This document shows, piece after piece, positions 37,024-50,318 of a DNA stretch of 64,000 nt. How positions within the stretch are numbered: position 1 is the first letter of the stretch; each line of letters starts with the position of its first letter. This DNA is from Paulownia fortunei (taxonomy: Eukaryota; Streptophyta; Magnoliopsida; Lamiales; Paulowniaceae): the NCBI GenBank assembly GCA_019321725.1, contig CM033111.1:2666001-2730000 (forward strand), in the 5' to 3' direction. The notes beneath the pieces were generated by a model. The model saw only the letters and a list, made by a program, of their open reading frames with translations, was not told the origin of the DNA and made no database searches. Position numbers and translations under genes: made by a program.

Positions 37024-40000
37024 ATGGGAACAAAAATACATTGCAAAAGCTACTTGCCAGGATTTTACTCCATGAGGGACCTTAACGAGGATTCTAGTAG
37101 TAGTAGCTGGCCCCTATTTTATGGAGACAAGACTGTGCCAAATGGGCAGTATTACAACGGATTCATGCCAAGGACTTTGGTAGATGGTTATCCAGGGCAT
37201 GACAAGGATGCATTGAAGCAAAAAATGCTTGAACATGAGGCAGTTTTTAAGAATCAGGTACTTTGGTTTCATTTTATCGTTATATCCCTCATTCTAAGGC
37301 ATCCAGCTAGTTAATTTCCCATTTATAAAGAAACTCTCAATGTAAATTTGGTAAACTCCATCCTTTCTGTGATTCAGTGAACACATCAAAAGCATGATTG
37401 CTTGAATTTTCTTTTGGCATCCAGGTTTGTGAGCTCCACCGTCTTTATAGAATTCAAAGGGACATGATGGAAGAAGTCAAAAGGAAAGAACTGCATAAAC
37501 ATCGGGCATCAATGGAACCGGCATCATCATCAAGTCTTCAAGGATCTCAATTGCCAACAGAAGATGCTCGAAAATGGCATATGGCAGGTTTTCCTCTGTT
37601 GAATTCTAGTTACGGTAGAACATCTATTTCGGGAGTTGAAATTGTTAATTCTCCTATGAGTTGTACAAAAGGGAACACCACACAGCTTGGTCAGTTTCCC
37701 TTCCAGAATGGGTCTACTTCGAAGGACTCTGAAGCATTGGATCCAAGACCCTTGAAGGTAAGGAAGAAGTTATTTGATCTTCAACTTCCAGCTGATGAGT
37801 ACATGGATACTCAAGAAGAGGAAAATTTGCAGGAGTACAAAGAATCTGACATATCAAGTTATGCTCCTAATTGCAATCCAAGTAGTGGACCTGAAAGTAG
37901 TATGCAGTTATTCCTTGGTGGTCATGCTGGTATAAAGACTAAATGCCTGGTAGATGCTTCAGCTTCTGCTTCCTGTTTCAGGGGCTCTTTAGGTTTGGCT
38001 GATCTAAATGAACCCATTCATATTGAAGAAGCAATGGCTCCATCATCTGTTGATTTCCTTGGTCATACTTCAGAAAATGTAGAGACTAAAGGGATAGATC
38101 AGCCCGCTAAATCAAACGCAGGCTATTTAGGTGTAACTGGAGAAACCATACATGTCCGTGATGGATTTTTGATAAGTTCATCTATTGAAAGTAAAGTTAA
38201 TGAGAGGGGACGACTCTCCCATATATACGAAGCAGGTACAGATAATAGTGAAGTTCCATGTTATTTTTCAACAATTCACCGTTGCTGTACATTTTTTCCC
38301 TCTCTGCTATGAGCTTATATCAGTTAAATTCTATGCTTGCGTGAAATTAGCTTATATATGATTAGGAATCTCATCGATACATGCACTACCAGGAAAAAAG
38401 TACTACTATCCTAATTTTCACTTTCCTGATTACAGTGCCTTCTACCATCTAGTATGTTTTATGCTTTAGGTACCGAATCAAAAGGAATATTATAATTTCT
38501 CTCTAGAAGTAGTTTGGCGACTTTAAGTAAATCACTCTAGATGTTGTTCTGCCATAAACAACTTCTAAATTCATGCATCACTTCTAATTTCACTCTATGT
38601 ATAATTGATTATTGTTGTTGAAAATCTTGCTTTATTTGCTAGCTTCCTGCAGGACAACCACTGAGAGGGAATTAACACTTTAACTTAGTATATCAGTATT
38701 GTACTAAAATGTAGTGACTGTTGTACTGATAATTATTGGCATTGCTATTGTACTGCAGTTATTCTATTTTTTAAAATGCTATGATTTTGTCAATCTTTCA
38801 GGATCCACTAGGGGTAACCTTAGTTCTTTAACTCAAGGTCGTCAACCAGATAAGTTGCCTTTACCTTCCCATCCAGTGCAAGGCATGCTTAACCAGGTTC
38901 ATTATCCTCCTGGAATTTATCCGAATGGTTACAGTAGGGAAGATATGTGGAGAGAGGGGCTCCGACATGGTGTAGAATCTTCTGATAGAAGTCGTGATCA
39001 CTCCAATAATAGCCACTTGGAACCTGTAGCTTCTCAGACCCCTGGTTCATACCCATATTTTAGTTCCTCTTGTTTTGCCACTTCATGGGCTCACTCTGTC
39101 TCATCTTGGGCAAAGCCAACAAGTAGCTTTGCTCAAAACGTAACCACATTTGAAACATCTTTAAATTCAGCTGCAGCAATGAGTAGAACTTTGCAGCCGT
39201 CTGCTCAGAGCCAGGAACCTTTTGGTGGAAGGTGGCATGTCAATGCTAGTTCTAGGTTGAATTCAGGTTTGGGAAGTGAATCAACGTTGAATGGATACCA
39301 GGTGTCTGCCTCAGGATCCAAAGAACTACAAGTTCACTTGCCGTCAGCTGGCTTTGATTATCTCAACTGCAGTAGGGGTGATAATGTAGCATCTGATCGC
39401 TCAACTAATCATGGCTTTGGGATTTTTCCAAAGGGCTCTTGTCATGCAGATTCAAAGCCTGCATTAGATATTAACTTGAATGAAGTGCTTTCAAAGAGCC
39501 TGTCAAATGAGATCGTGATCCCGCAAGATCTTAATATGACAGTTGGAAAAAGTAAGCCTGAAGACCATCTGTCAGCATTGCCTTGGCTTAAACCTATGCC
39601 AATCCATGTTAATGAGGTTGCTGATACTAGGAGATCAGAACTATCAGGAGAATTAAGCTACCTTCATGCTTCTTCCAATCAATTGTGTTGCAAAAATGAG
39701 ACAGATAGAGATCTTAATCAACTAATCACCCCAAAAGTTATGTTGGCCTCAAGTGATTCCGAGATTGCAAGGAAAAAGGAGATTGCTGAGAGTCAAAGCA
39801 TTAAGAAAATTCTTGGGTTTCCCATATTTGAAAGAGATGTACCAGAAAGTGAGCCTTCACCCCTTGCTTCTACCTCAGCGAGTGTGGATTGCCATCCTGA
39901 AAGAAAGAATGTCAGTAACAAAAGAAAGAATGGAATGATTGATATAAATGTAGCGTGTGAGCCAGATGAGCAGATAGCTGCTGAAGAACTGACTGTGGAA

Positions 40001-40989
40001 AACGAAAAGCAGAAAAAGGGCGCCTCTATCAGAGATCACATTGATTTGAACTCTTGTGTTAGTGATTGTGAAGATCCTCCAGCACCCTGTTATGAACGAA
40101 AGAGTGCCAGTGCCAGTGTTAAGATAACCTTGGAGATAGATCTGGAAGTTCCTCTTTTAATGGAGAGTGAGGATGATAGTACACTGTCCAAAGAAAATAT
40201 ACCAGACGAGGTGTCCCTGCAATCGTTAGAAAATAAAAATGAACAAATACAGGATGAAGTTCTAAGAAATGCAGCAGAAACAATAGTTGCTATCTCCTCA
40301 TCGTGTCCACAAATCCATATAGATGATAGCATTTTTCATCCATCTGAAGCTTCCTTGGCGGAAGCGCTCCTCTGGTTTGTCGATTCTGTGTCTTCATATG
40401 CAAATGAACTTGAGAACACGTCTGGCAAAGAATCAAGAGTCAGAGATGGCTCACTGCAGCAGGATCCTTCGAGGAAATAGATGATTTTGAGGCTATGACG
40501 TTGCAACTAGCAGAAACAAAAGAAGAAGACTACATGCCTAAGCCTTTTGTTCCTGAAGTCCAGAAAGAAGACACAGGAGCCAATGCTTTACCAACCAGAT
40601 CTCGAAGGGGTCAGGCAAGGAGAGGAAGGCAGCGGAGGGACTTCCAAAGGGACATTCTTCCTGGTCTGGCATCATTGTCAAGGCATGAGGTGACTGAGGA
40701 TCTTCAGACATTCGGAGGGCTGATGAGAGCCACAGGCCATCCTTGGAATTCAGGATTGACAAGAAGAAATGGCACAAGAAATGGAGGTGCTCGAGGTAGG
40801 CGACGAGCAGTGGTTGAAACTGTCCCTCCTGCTATTCCAAGCCCAGTTTGCAGTCCACTGATGCAGCAACTTAGTAACATTGAAGCTGGTTTGGAGGATA
40901 GAAGCCTAACGGGGTGGGGAAAGACAACTAGACGCCCCCGCCGACAAAGATGCCCTGCAGGTAATCCTCCTACTGTCGCATTAACGTAA
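37024..40989 (+). CDS. DUF863 plant-specific protein, with a frame break near the C-terminal third
   Basis: Function unknown; a large, mostly disordered plant protein family. Exons: 37024-37257, 37425-38235 and 38802-40989, joining to about 1077 aa if one base is restored. Conserved N-terminus: MGTKIHCKSYLPGFYSMRDLN, then VFKNQVCELHRLYRIQRDMM. Internal motifs DLNEP, DINLNEV, HIDLNS and DINVACEP recall the DLN/EAR type (possible repression motif, inference). Basic C-terminal block: RRGQARRGRQRRDFQRDILPG, TFGGLMRATGHPW, then GWGKTTRRPRRQRCPAGNPP. Oddity: the main frame stops at TAG 40478-40480, while the conserved continuation EEIDDFEAMTLQL lies in the -1 frame, which is closed upstream at 40411. 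One base therefore seems lost between 40414 and 40480. No donor site allows an intron there. Homology says the two halves belong together. Confidence 0.9.
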
Positions 40990-42178
40990 TAATTGAAAGA
41001 GGCATTACCTTATTGATTCAGAGTTTATAGAGGAATGTGCGACATCAGATAGCTTGTTTTATGACTTTTCGAGAGTGAGGTTGTTGTGATCGTCGTGGTC
41101 ATTGTCTTTGTAAATGTCATCGTAGCTCATAACTTGAGTCTTCGTGATTTATGTCTTTGGATTACCAACTTGTATTATTTAGAAATAATGTCGCCCGATT
41201 TGATACTGATATATACACAGCATTGTTTTGAATTACAACCGTTTGTCTGCCTAGAAAAAGCCTCTCTTGCGTTAAAATTGCCTTCAAATAACTTGCCTTA
41301 CAACCTCATAAATATCCTAGGTTGAACGACATACTCTATATTGTCCTCTGTTTGAATCTTATTTTTGGAGAGGAAAAGAAAAAAAGATCAAAGAATAAAG
41401 CACAAGGAATATTCTTTATAGTTGGTACGAAAAATAATTTTTCTGAGTGTTTTTCTTCACTAAAATCTAAGGAACCAAATATAGAATTAAGGAATGTTCT
41501 GAACAATTCTTGGTACATATTGGCAGTGGCAAAGTGTAACTCTATTTTAGAGACATGCACAAATAGTCTCTTCATGAAGTTGTAGGCCCATTTTGTTTGG
41601 GCCCCACTCATTTTGGCCCAAATCCTTCATTAAATAATAGATGTACTTCTGCAGCATCCGCCCATCTAATATACGCTAAAATAGAGACAAGCATGTCTGC
41701 TTACAACTATAATCATTAATAGCTTCAAGTTTATTTGAGGAAGATATTAGATTTCAAGTTTTATTGTGCTCTTGTTAATTGTGTCTCTAGTATATATTTA
41801 TTGTAAAAGCAGTTATTTTCAGGAAATCCATTTGTTCTTAGGCATTCAATATATAGTTTGAGACTTCAACGGAAATTCTTTCTTAAAACCTTTTTATTTT
41901 TGCCTACAAATTCAATAAAAAAAAAATCCATTAAAAAAATACAGATAGCAGCATGGCTACACGAACAAAATAATTAGGAGCAAGGCTGTTTCATAATTCT
42001 ACAGAAAACATTTATTGTGAAAAAAATGATACAAAGAGGAAATAAATGAATCTGAATAAGAATAAATACACGCATACAAAAACACGAACTCATTACAACC
42101 TGACCCAAATATAATGAATTGGCAAAAAAAAAAAAAAGGACAATGCTGGAGACTTGCCCTGTCGCTACATCAGCTGAT
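40990..42178. other. Convergent spacer between DUF863 and the macro/Sec14 gene
   Basis: Both genes end here, so much of it is 3' UTR. GGCCCA/TGGGCC motifs cluster at 41586-41622. ORFs at 41086-41325, 41322-41585 and antisense 41336-41611 have no recognisable motif. Confidence 0.55.
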
Positions 42179-45100
42179 CTACGGTCTCTGGTAGACATAT
42201 TTTGTTCTTGGATCCACGATAACGCCCTTCCCTCCATTCACCTCTAAATCATGTCTGCACCAGATTTTCATAATAGTTACAAAACTTTTCATGAGACAAG
42301 ACTAATGCGTTTTTGAAATGAAAATGAAGAGTATGGTATGATGAAAGCACTTTGAAAGATTATGCAAAACCGGCACTTCCGTTATAACAGAAATTTCCTA
42401 TGAAACAGACAAAGAAAGTGATTAATCTAAGGCACGGAAACTCACTGGAACACGAAATCAGGAATAGTCAGTTGTTCACGAGGAACATATCGGAATAACT
42501 GCAGAAGACGATCCACGTAGACCACCTTCTTCCACACCTGAAAATCAGTTTGCAATTTCTTTAGCTTCAGAAAAGGTATAGAATATCTGAAATTTAGACC
42601 TATTTTTGTTGCAAACGAATGGAAATAAACTTAGATCACATATACCGTATTATCTACAAATAACTGCATTGCAAATATTGCAGCTTTCAGCCCAAAAGTT
42701 GGATGGAGGACATATATTGCCTACACCATAAAAACAAACATCAGTTAACAAGTGTGTAATTGCCAAAAAATAAAAATGTTTGTCAGCATTGATGCAGGAG
42801 CCTTGGAGAGAGAATTCTCCTACATGAAGATTACGCTGGTGTTTCCGACCAAGTATTTGTTCTAATCTCTTCATCCACCCCAGATCTGGTTGACTGTTAA
42901 ATCAGAAAGGTTGAAGTGAGACAAGCTCAAGAATGTATCGTGGAAATTGTGAAGTTAGCTGCAGCATCTCATCACATCCTAACAATCTGGATAGAGTGAG
43001 TTGTGTTCTAAAAAAGCCCTAAGTTGGGGCTCAGCCGGATGAAAGCAAAGAAGTCATTACAATATTTGACGTATGTTTCTTTAAACAGCTGTAACAGAAC
43101 AAAATTATAGTTGTTTCCACTAATGTGTTAAGGCAAAACCATGAATCCATACCAAAGAGGCAATTACTTGGTGAAGGCAATAAAGAAAAATGATGCCAAG
43201 AGCAGAAGATGTTAAGGAGAAAATACGCACATCTGCAAGGATGCCGCAGAGTGGAGATAAACTATTGTGTAAGGCTTCTGAATCAAGGGCTCAAACTCCT
43301 GAAAACGAAGTACAAAATATAATTACCCACTACAATAAGATAAGTATGGGTTCCAACAATCAGCAGAGAAAGGCCACCAAACATCATATAACATGAGCGA
43401 TGAACCCATGGAAGTAATAAATTTAATAACTGAAAATAGCCGTATCATTCACCTTCACTACGTAAAGCACAAACCGCTCTAGATCAAGACATCTTAGGAG
43501 AAAATGTGCTCCAACAACCACCATCACTGGGCGACCTTCACTGTCAACCCCACCTCGGTAACTGAAATAAAGATAAGAGCAGTGCATTAAGACCTGGATG
43601 CTCATAAAGTTAAGATACTTCTGCTGTTATACGTAACAGGGACAGAAATAAAGAGATTCCACATATTTCTTAACCTCAATACAGTTAAGTAACCATTTCT
43701 GAGTCATGCTCAATATGAATGATTTCTAGTGGCGAAGTCCCTCTTACATGAGATTATCACAGAAAACCCGCCCAATAAGAGATCATGTAGTCTAACAACT
43801 TTGCAGGCCAGTAAAGAGTTTTATTGCTAAAGCTCACTTACATGAGATAATCACAGAAAACCCACCCAATAATCAGATAATGATGTATTCTAACCATTTC
43901 GAAGGCCAGCAAAGAGACCAAATTTTAAACACAAGGGATCACAGGTGAACAATGGTCAAGGCCTCAAGAAGACTCCAGAAGTGGGGTAGGAAAGCAACCA
44001 TCAGAGCCTACAGAAGGACACACCATCATAGACAGCTTGAGTCTAGCTATTTCATTGTAATCAAATACTCGACATAAGTCTATGATATTCTCAGCCCAGA
44101 CATGGTACACATCCAGCAATCAAAACTACCTTGTATCCACCAAAAACTTATTTAAATTCATGAGAGAGCTGAAGAAACGTATCACAGGAATCCTACTAAC
44201 GAAAAGCATTATAAGGATCAGCGTCTAGTTTATAGTATTGTTAACTTCAATTTTAACAAATTAGAGCCTCTAAGGTTACAAAGAAGATTACAGAGAAAGT
44301 GAGTGTCAAAATCTCAAGTGTAAGGGACTATTAAACTATCAGCAGTAAGGAGGCCAAGAAAAAAATCTGCACGTGCATACCACAAACTATCACAGAAAGT
44401 TCACAGTGGCTTACACAATTTTCATTTCAGCAATGTCAGAAAGATTAAGTGAATTTGCTTTAGCAAGATATCTAGAATGGAGCGAATATTCTTCAGCAGC
44501 AGATAAAGGAAGGCATCCAAGGTCTCCATATCCAAGCATTTTAGCACAATTCCAACCATTTCGTGCCTGAGCAGCTTTTTCCCATTGTTCTCTGCGTCTC
44601 TGATCTGGATCTTTGATCAAGGACATAAAAGCAGGATCGAGGTACGAATCCAGGTACGTTGAATTCCTGTTTAAAGAGAAGAAATACTAACATTCCATAA
44701 GATCATAAAATCAAAAACATTCTAAGCGAGAAAAAAGTCCTCATATCATGCCAGTGACAATGTCATTTACAGAAAACCAAGCCAAATGAGTTACTTTACC
44801 AGACAAGAAAGATGACTATATGTTCATAAGCAAGTACTCAGTCAACTGTAAACAGAAGTTATCTTAGCAATTTGCATTCAAAAGTCAAAACACGTAACAA
44901 AAAAATATTCCATCTAGTGCCAGTAATCCCATTTTTGGTATATCCTTTTAGATCCTAAAGCAAGTTTATTGATCTCAGAGCTAAATGTGGAAAGTTTCAC
45001 AACATGGAAAAAAAGTTTGAACGAATTGAGAACTTCTAGAGGGTAAAAACAAATACACACCGACATAAGACTTAAAACTTTAAAGCATCCTTTGGATTGC

Positions 45101-48100
45101 ATGCGCTCATTCATGATACAAAAGGGCTGGGAAAAGTATTTTGAGTCACTAACCGTCTCGTCAACCCAATATCGCTGACTGGAAGATCAGTAGAGGTTTG
45201 GGGAGATCTTGGAACAGTCTTCTTCAAATTGGGTAAAGGCTTTATTCTGATTTTACGTTCATCTATAGCTGTCTCGCCATTTTCATCTCCGACATCAGCA
45301 GGAAGTTTTGAAATAGCTACCTCCTCCTCAAGTTTATCCCGTGGAAAGTAAAGAGGAAGCAATCTGCAATGAGAAGTAACACATACATGACAAATTCAAG
45401 TACAAAATAATCTATGTGACTAAAAATATAATTGTTTCATCAGTTACACATGACATGTGTCGCTAGATCTAATTAAACAGGTAGTTTCAGTTAACAAACC
45501 TTTTATATATCTCTGTATCAGCTGCTGTTGTAGTACAAAATACGACTGCATGCATTTTATCCTTCTGTTTCTCAAGAAATCGTCTCACAGTTCCTAACCA
45601 AAGAATATAAATTGGATTTCAAGACAAGAAACAGAGGAGAGATACAGGATTGCAAAAGCATGTCCACAAACAAGAATTAGAGGAAGATATTCATAAAAAT
45701 AAATTACAAATTTTGAGGAAATATATATAAATTGTATCTAAATAAGAGTATTTATTAAGGCGCAAAAAGAACATAAAAAATAGATAAAAAATGGTAAGGA
45801 AATTGCTTACTTATGGCCACATGCGAAGCAGGTTCTCGTGGATAATTTTTGGCTTCTGTATATATACAGCCCATAGCAATGCTGCATTCACATTGTGAAA
45901 GAACTCAATCCCAGTATTTTACTGATTAATCCATGACACAAGGAATAATAAATAACTGGATTCAATATCTGGCTATTGAACCACCTCTTCAGTCCATTTT
46001 CAATGAGAAGTTCAAGGCAAGACCGATAGCAATGACTAAGAGCATTCTCTGCAGCCGTATGATATTTTACAGCATACTTAGGACCAACAGTATGTATAAC
46101 CCTCCTGCAATTTACAAGAAACTACAGTATTGAGTAAAAAGTTAGTGATCAAATATAAATATGAAATATTTAAGTGTCCTTTGACTACACACTGTCAAGT
46201 TAAAGAGACTCTGGACACATAAATATTTTCGTCAAAACCTATTTAGAGATAAACGGCCAATTTTAACGTCTTAGTGTCATCTTTAAACATTAATTTGCTT
46301 GGAAATATTTTCCACACATACCAGGTGGTTCGATGAGCAAATCAATACAGAGTGAAAATGCATGAATATACAGGATTTTCCACAGAGATACCACTGAAGT
46401 GTTACAACCACAATAAAAACTAAAGAACTGCATAAAGTCTATTAAAAAGATTTTGCCATAATCACCTTGCTGGAAGGTCATAAGCATTAGTAACTTTTGC
46501 CATCCCTGTTCGGCAGCCACCCTATAAAGGTGAAACACAAATCACTACATCAGTAACGATTTGTACATAATCTAAAAAAGCAAGTAGATATATTTTTACC
46601 TTAATACATTATATTCTTACTTAGGACTATGTTATTCTAATTGTTTAACAAGGTAAAATTCGTGAAAAACAATTTTTAAGCATCCTAGTATAGCTAATTT
46701 CATTGTGAATGACATGTCCTATTAAATGTCAATTCATTCAAATCCGTTCTCTTTCTTCCACTATCCCCACCTAGTTTACTCAAGCATCCTAGTGTTAGCA
46801 TACTACAGCGTGAATGGCATATCTCCATACACATCTCCCAAGTTATATTCACTTTTTTACCAATCCTCAAAGAGTCTCGAATTTGATATTTCTAAGCCCA
46901 GCACTTAGATTCATACCCATGTCCAACACCCATACTTGAGTCCAAGTAATAAAGGTTTACATCTCAGGACAAATTCTCCATCATACTGCAAGCTTCAGAA
47001 TTTGATAAAGATGTAGTTGCATATTTTTTTAATATCCATACAACTGGTACTTCTCAAGTTATTCTAATAATAGAGCATATTGATGATGCATAACTTAAAT
47101 ATGACTATGTCGAAATAGCTTACCAATGTTGCACATTCTTCTGCAAGACCGGGTCCTGCTGCAGCATGCAAACCAGGGCTGCTGTGAGCTTCATCTAAGT
47201 TCTGTCGACCAACCAACAAACAAGTAATTTTCCGGACAAGAAGCCATTTCAAGTAATCAAGTTGGACTTGAACAATGGCGTGGTTGGAAGGATCTCAAAC
47301 ACCAACTTGAACAAAATAAAAGGAATCAACTTAAATTCTAAAGTGTGCTCAACCGGATCACCCATAATTTAACAGGAGTTTGCAACTTTTAAGAGTTGAT
47401 AGGGATAAGGCAGTGGAAAGTGCATGGGCATGGCCACAAGATATGGCTGATAATTGGAACCAAACGCTACACGTATATTCCACTGAAAAACAACCAAATT
47501 ATTGTAACCAAGATATGATATGTGATGCATTCCAGATCCAATTCCAGATGCATCAGTAATCCATTCAACAACTTCTGGTTAGGCGGCAGACATATTGTTA
47601 AGATTATATGTCAGAAAAATGCAGAGAAAATCATGACACCAAGAAAGGGGACAAATATTTCTCACAAAGACAAGTACGCAAATAAGCTTGTGAATATTGC
47701 CATTTCAATTTTACAAAAACAAGCATGCATAGAGCGCAGACAAGCAAAACACAGTTAAAGTGTAAGCATCTGCAAGAACCATCATAAAAATACATTTTTT
47801 GTAGATAAAAATAAGTCACAGAATAACAATGAATGAACTACTCACCTCGTTTGTCGAATTAACTACAGCATCCACCTCAAGATTCCATGGGTTCCCCCTC
47901 CAAAGATATATCTTCGAGTTAATTTCATGATCCACGGGAAACCTAGATACTGTCCCATTTCCACTATTCTCTCCTTCAGATGCAGATGTCAACGGGTCTG
48001 GAAAATAAGGATTCTGGAAAGCCGAATCTTCATTCTCATACGAGTATCTAAACTCCGAATCAATCCAACGTGGGACTTGATCTAGTGTCACGACAGAATC

Positions 48101-48157
48101 TCCACTATCTGTTGGCAACCCACCTCGATTAGTGGTTGCAACCGCAGACCGATACAT
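42179..48157 (-). CDS. Macro (Appr-1"-p processing) plus CRAL-TRIO (Sec14) domain protein, GDAP2-like
   Basis: Predicted ADP-ribose-binding macro domain joined to a lipid-binding Sec14 domain, the architecture of animal GDAP2; the plant role is not settled. Fourteen exons: 48157-47846, 47201-47124, 46521-46466, 46104-45985, 45881-45811, 45593-45500, 45363-45154, 44666-44415, 43561-43453, 43298-43231, 42893-42824, 42720-42646, 42537-42446 and 42254-42179. All are GT-AG with matching phases, giving 560 aa (about 562 in Arabidopsis, from memory). Start MYRSAVATTN. Macro core: VDAVVNSTNE, SSPGLHAAAGPGL, GCRTGMAKVTNAYDLPA, VIHTVGP. Linker: LPLYFPRD and IDERKIRIKPLP. Sec14 part: YRGGVDSEGRPVMVVVGAHF, LERFVLYVV, GWMKRLEQILGRKHQRNL, IYVLHPTFGLKA, PREQLTIPDFVF. 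A TTG 15 bases upstream is not needed as a start. Confidence 0.95.
43743..43916. repeat. Tandem duplication of about 78 bp in intron 8 of the macro/Sec14 gene
   Basis: Unit 1 is 43743-43818 and unit 2 is 43837-43916. Both begin CTTACATGAGAT.ATCACAG, continue AAAACCC.CCCAATAA, and end GGCCAG.AAAGAG. They differ at several sites, so the duplication is not recent. Confidence 0.85.
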
Positions 48158-50318
48158 AACTGAGGATCCCAAATCAAATCTTCACCTCCTCCACCCTCCC
48201 ACTAACATTAAATATGCCTCCTTTAGCTATTCCTAACTCTGAAGGAAATACTGAAACCTCAATTTCCAAAATGCCCACACGATGTTGTAACTCAAATCCC
48301 CTGGTGAAAAGAAAAAAATAAAATAAAAAATAAAAAACTTGAAAATAAAGTCTCAATAATATTAAAGTTTTAATAAAATTCATTTTTTCCCCATCAACTT
48401 TCAATCAACGAAACATTGCATTTTCTCAAAATGGAACATTCCATAGAACTGAAGCTCAATTAGAATCATTAATGCATAAAAGCTTTTGCATCGTTTCCAG
48501 ACTGACCGCAATCAAAGCATAAAAAAATTATCAAAATTCAGAATTTACCCAATTACAAAGAAATTAACGACACAAAGCACAAACAATCATGTGATATAGG
48601 TATATAAGTACATACAACAAACCCTAAAACGCAAAACATATCAGAACTTAAATGAGGAGCAAAACTAAGGAAATTTCCCACAAATTTTCCTTACGTACGC
48701 GTAAATAAGCATCTATAAATCCCCAAATCAATAAAAACACCTTCCAAATGCGTGATATCTGGGGCGGGTTCGAGATTTGAGAAGCAAGAGAGGAGCTTGA
48801 ACCTAATGATGAGATGGAATTTGGGGCAGAAAATCGATGGGGTCCGGCCCTGGGTCTGGGGTGGAATTTCGAATTTTTTATTTGATCATTATTTGTCAGA
48901 TTTTTGTCATTTTCTAGGAGAGTTTTTTTGCAGTGCCCTTCAATGTTTAACAGTATTTCATTTTCAACCCATTAGAAAACTAATTTACCCTTTTGCTATT
49001 CTTTTGGAATCTTTTTGTTCTTTTCCCCCTTTTTTCCTTTATAAAAAATGCTTCATTAGGCTTTTTCTATTTTTGGGGGCCATTTTATTCTCTTTTTTTT
49101 TTTTTATCTAAAATGTTTTTTCATAGCCGTAGTTTTTTAGATACAACAATTAAGTAAAATTGAAGTTCAGTCAATTTTCAGATATGCATTGAAGCAATTC
49201 ATCTGAATAAATTTTACAGTTGAATCATAATAAAAAATAGACGAAATATGATATAAATAAAATATGAAAGGATATTTTCAAGTTTAGCTAGAGTACGAAG
49301 AGAAAAAGAATAAAATTATTTATAAAATTATACTTGATAGAAATACCTTTTTGCATAAAATTAAAGTATTCTTATAGCGTTCAAATACATTTTTGAATGT
49401 ATATAATTAACGTATATATTAAAAAAAAAAATCTTTTACTTTATTATTGTTGTCATTCGATTATTATTACATGTTCAGGAGCCTATTTCAATTTGCCCTT
49501 ACATGTTTAAGATGTGCTAATATTTTGATCATAAGTGGATGTCAACCTCAACTTAAAAATAATTAATAGAAAAAGTTTAACAATTCTTTATGGGCACGTA
49601 GTTTTATGGTGGTCATGAACCACCATGCATGATATGCATTATTTGTCATTCGGAAAGTTTTAGCAAAATGTTTGAAAAACTTAAAATCATAATGAAATGT
49701 TGATCAGGACGAATCTGACAATAATTGCATTAATATGGGGATATCGGAGTATTAAATACTAAAAATATGTGATTGTGATACCATAAATTAATACTCAAAC
49801 TTGAATTTTATTAGTATTCTTGCCTTTAAAAATGATTATTTAAGTCAATTTCAAACTTAAATTGATTTTTCCATAATCAATTTTAAAGTAGAATCAATGT
49901 TCCAAACAATTAGTCAAAATAGCCCCAAGTTGTTACATTTATGGTACCAATTCAATGCAATAAAGCTTTAAATGCCTTTTGACTTCCTGATCGATGTATA
50001 TAAATAGTCCATTAGATCTTAAAATAAGGGTATGTCATAGTTTTTGTTCGAATCCTGTAATTTTTGTCAATAATTTCTACATAATAATATTTCAACATAT
50101 AAACTCGATGAAGTAATTGAGACTTTTTGAAACTCAAGAGACAGGACTCTCTTAAGTCCTTTGTTATATTCTAAATCCAAACAGAATTAAAGACGAGGCG
50201 GACAAATCCAACTCAAGCCTTGAGAAGGTACTAAAATAGTCCAAAACTACATACGCAACCAAAAATGTAATACAACTCGGTCATCTGTCTCTCTAGTATC
50301 TAAGGAGATCATTATGTT
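48158..50318. other. Spacer: macro/Sec14 promoter and ankyrin-gene 3' flank
   Basis: 48158-48760 is the probable leader/promoter of the macro/Sec14 gene. 48750-48870 is G-rich. 49080-50280 is AT-rich with no gene. A GTTCGAATCC string at about 50046 resembles a tRNA B box but has no A box. Confidence 0.5.

Noticed and set aside
50040..50062. GTTCGAATCC string like a tRNA B box
   Set aside because: No A box at the right distance and no cloverleaf stems.
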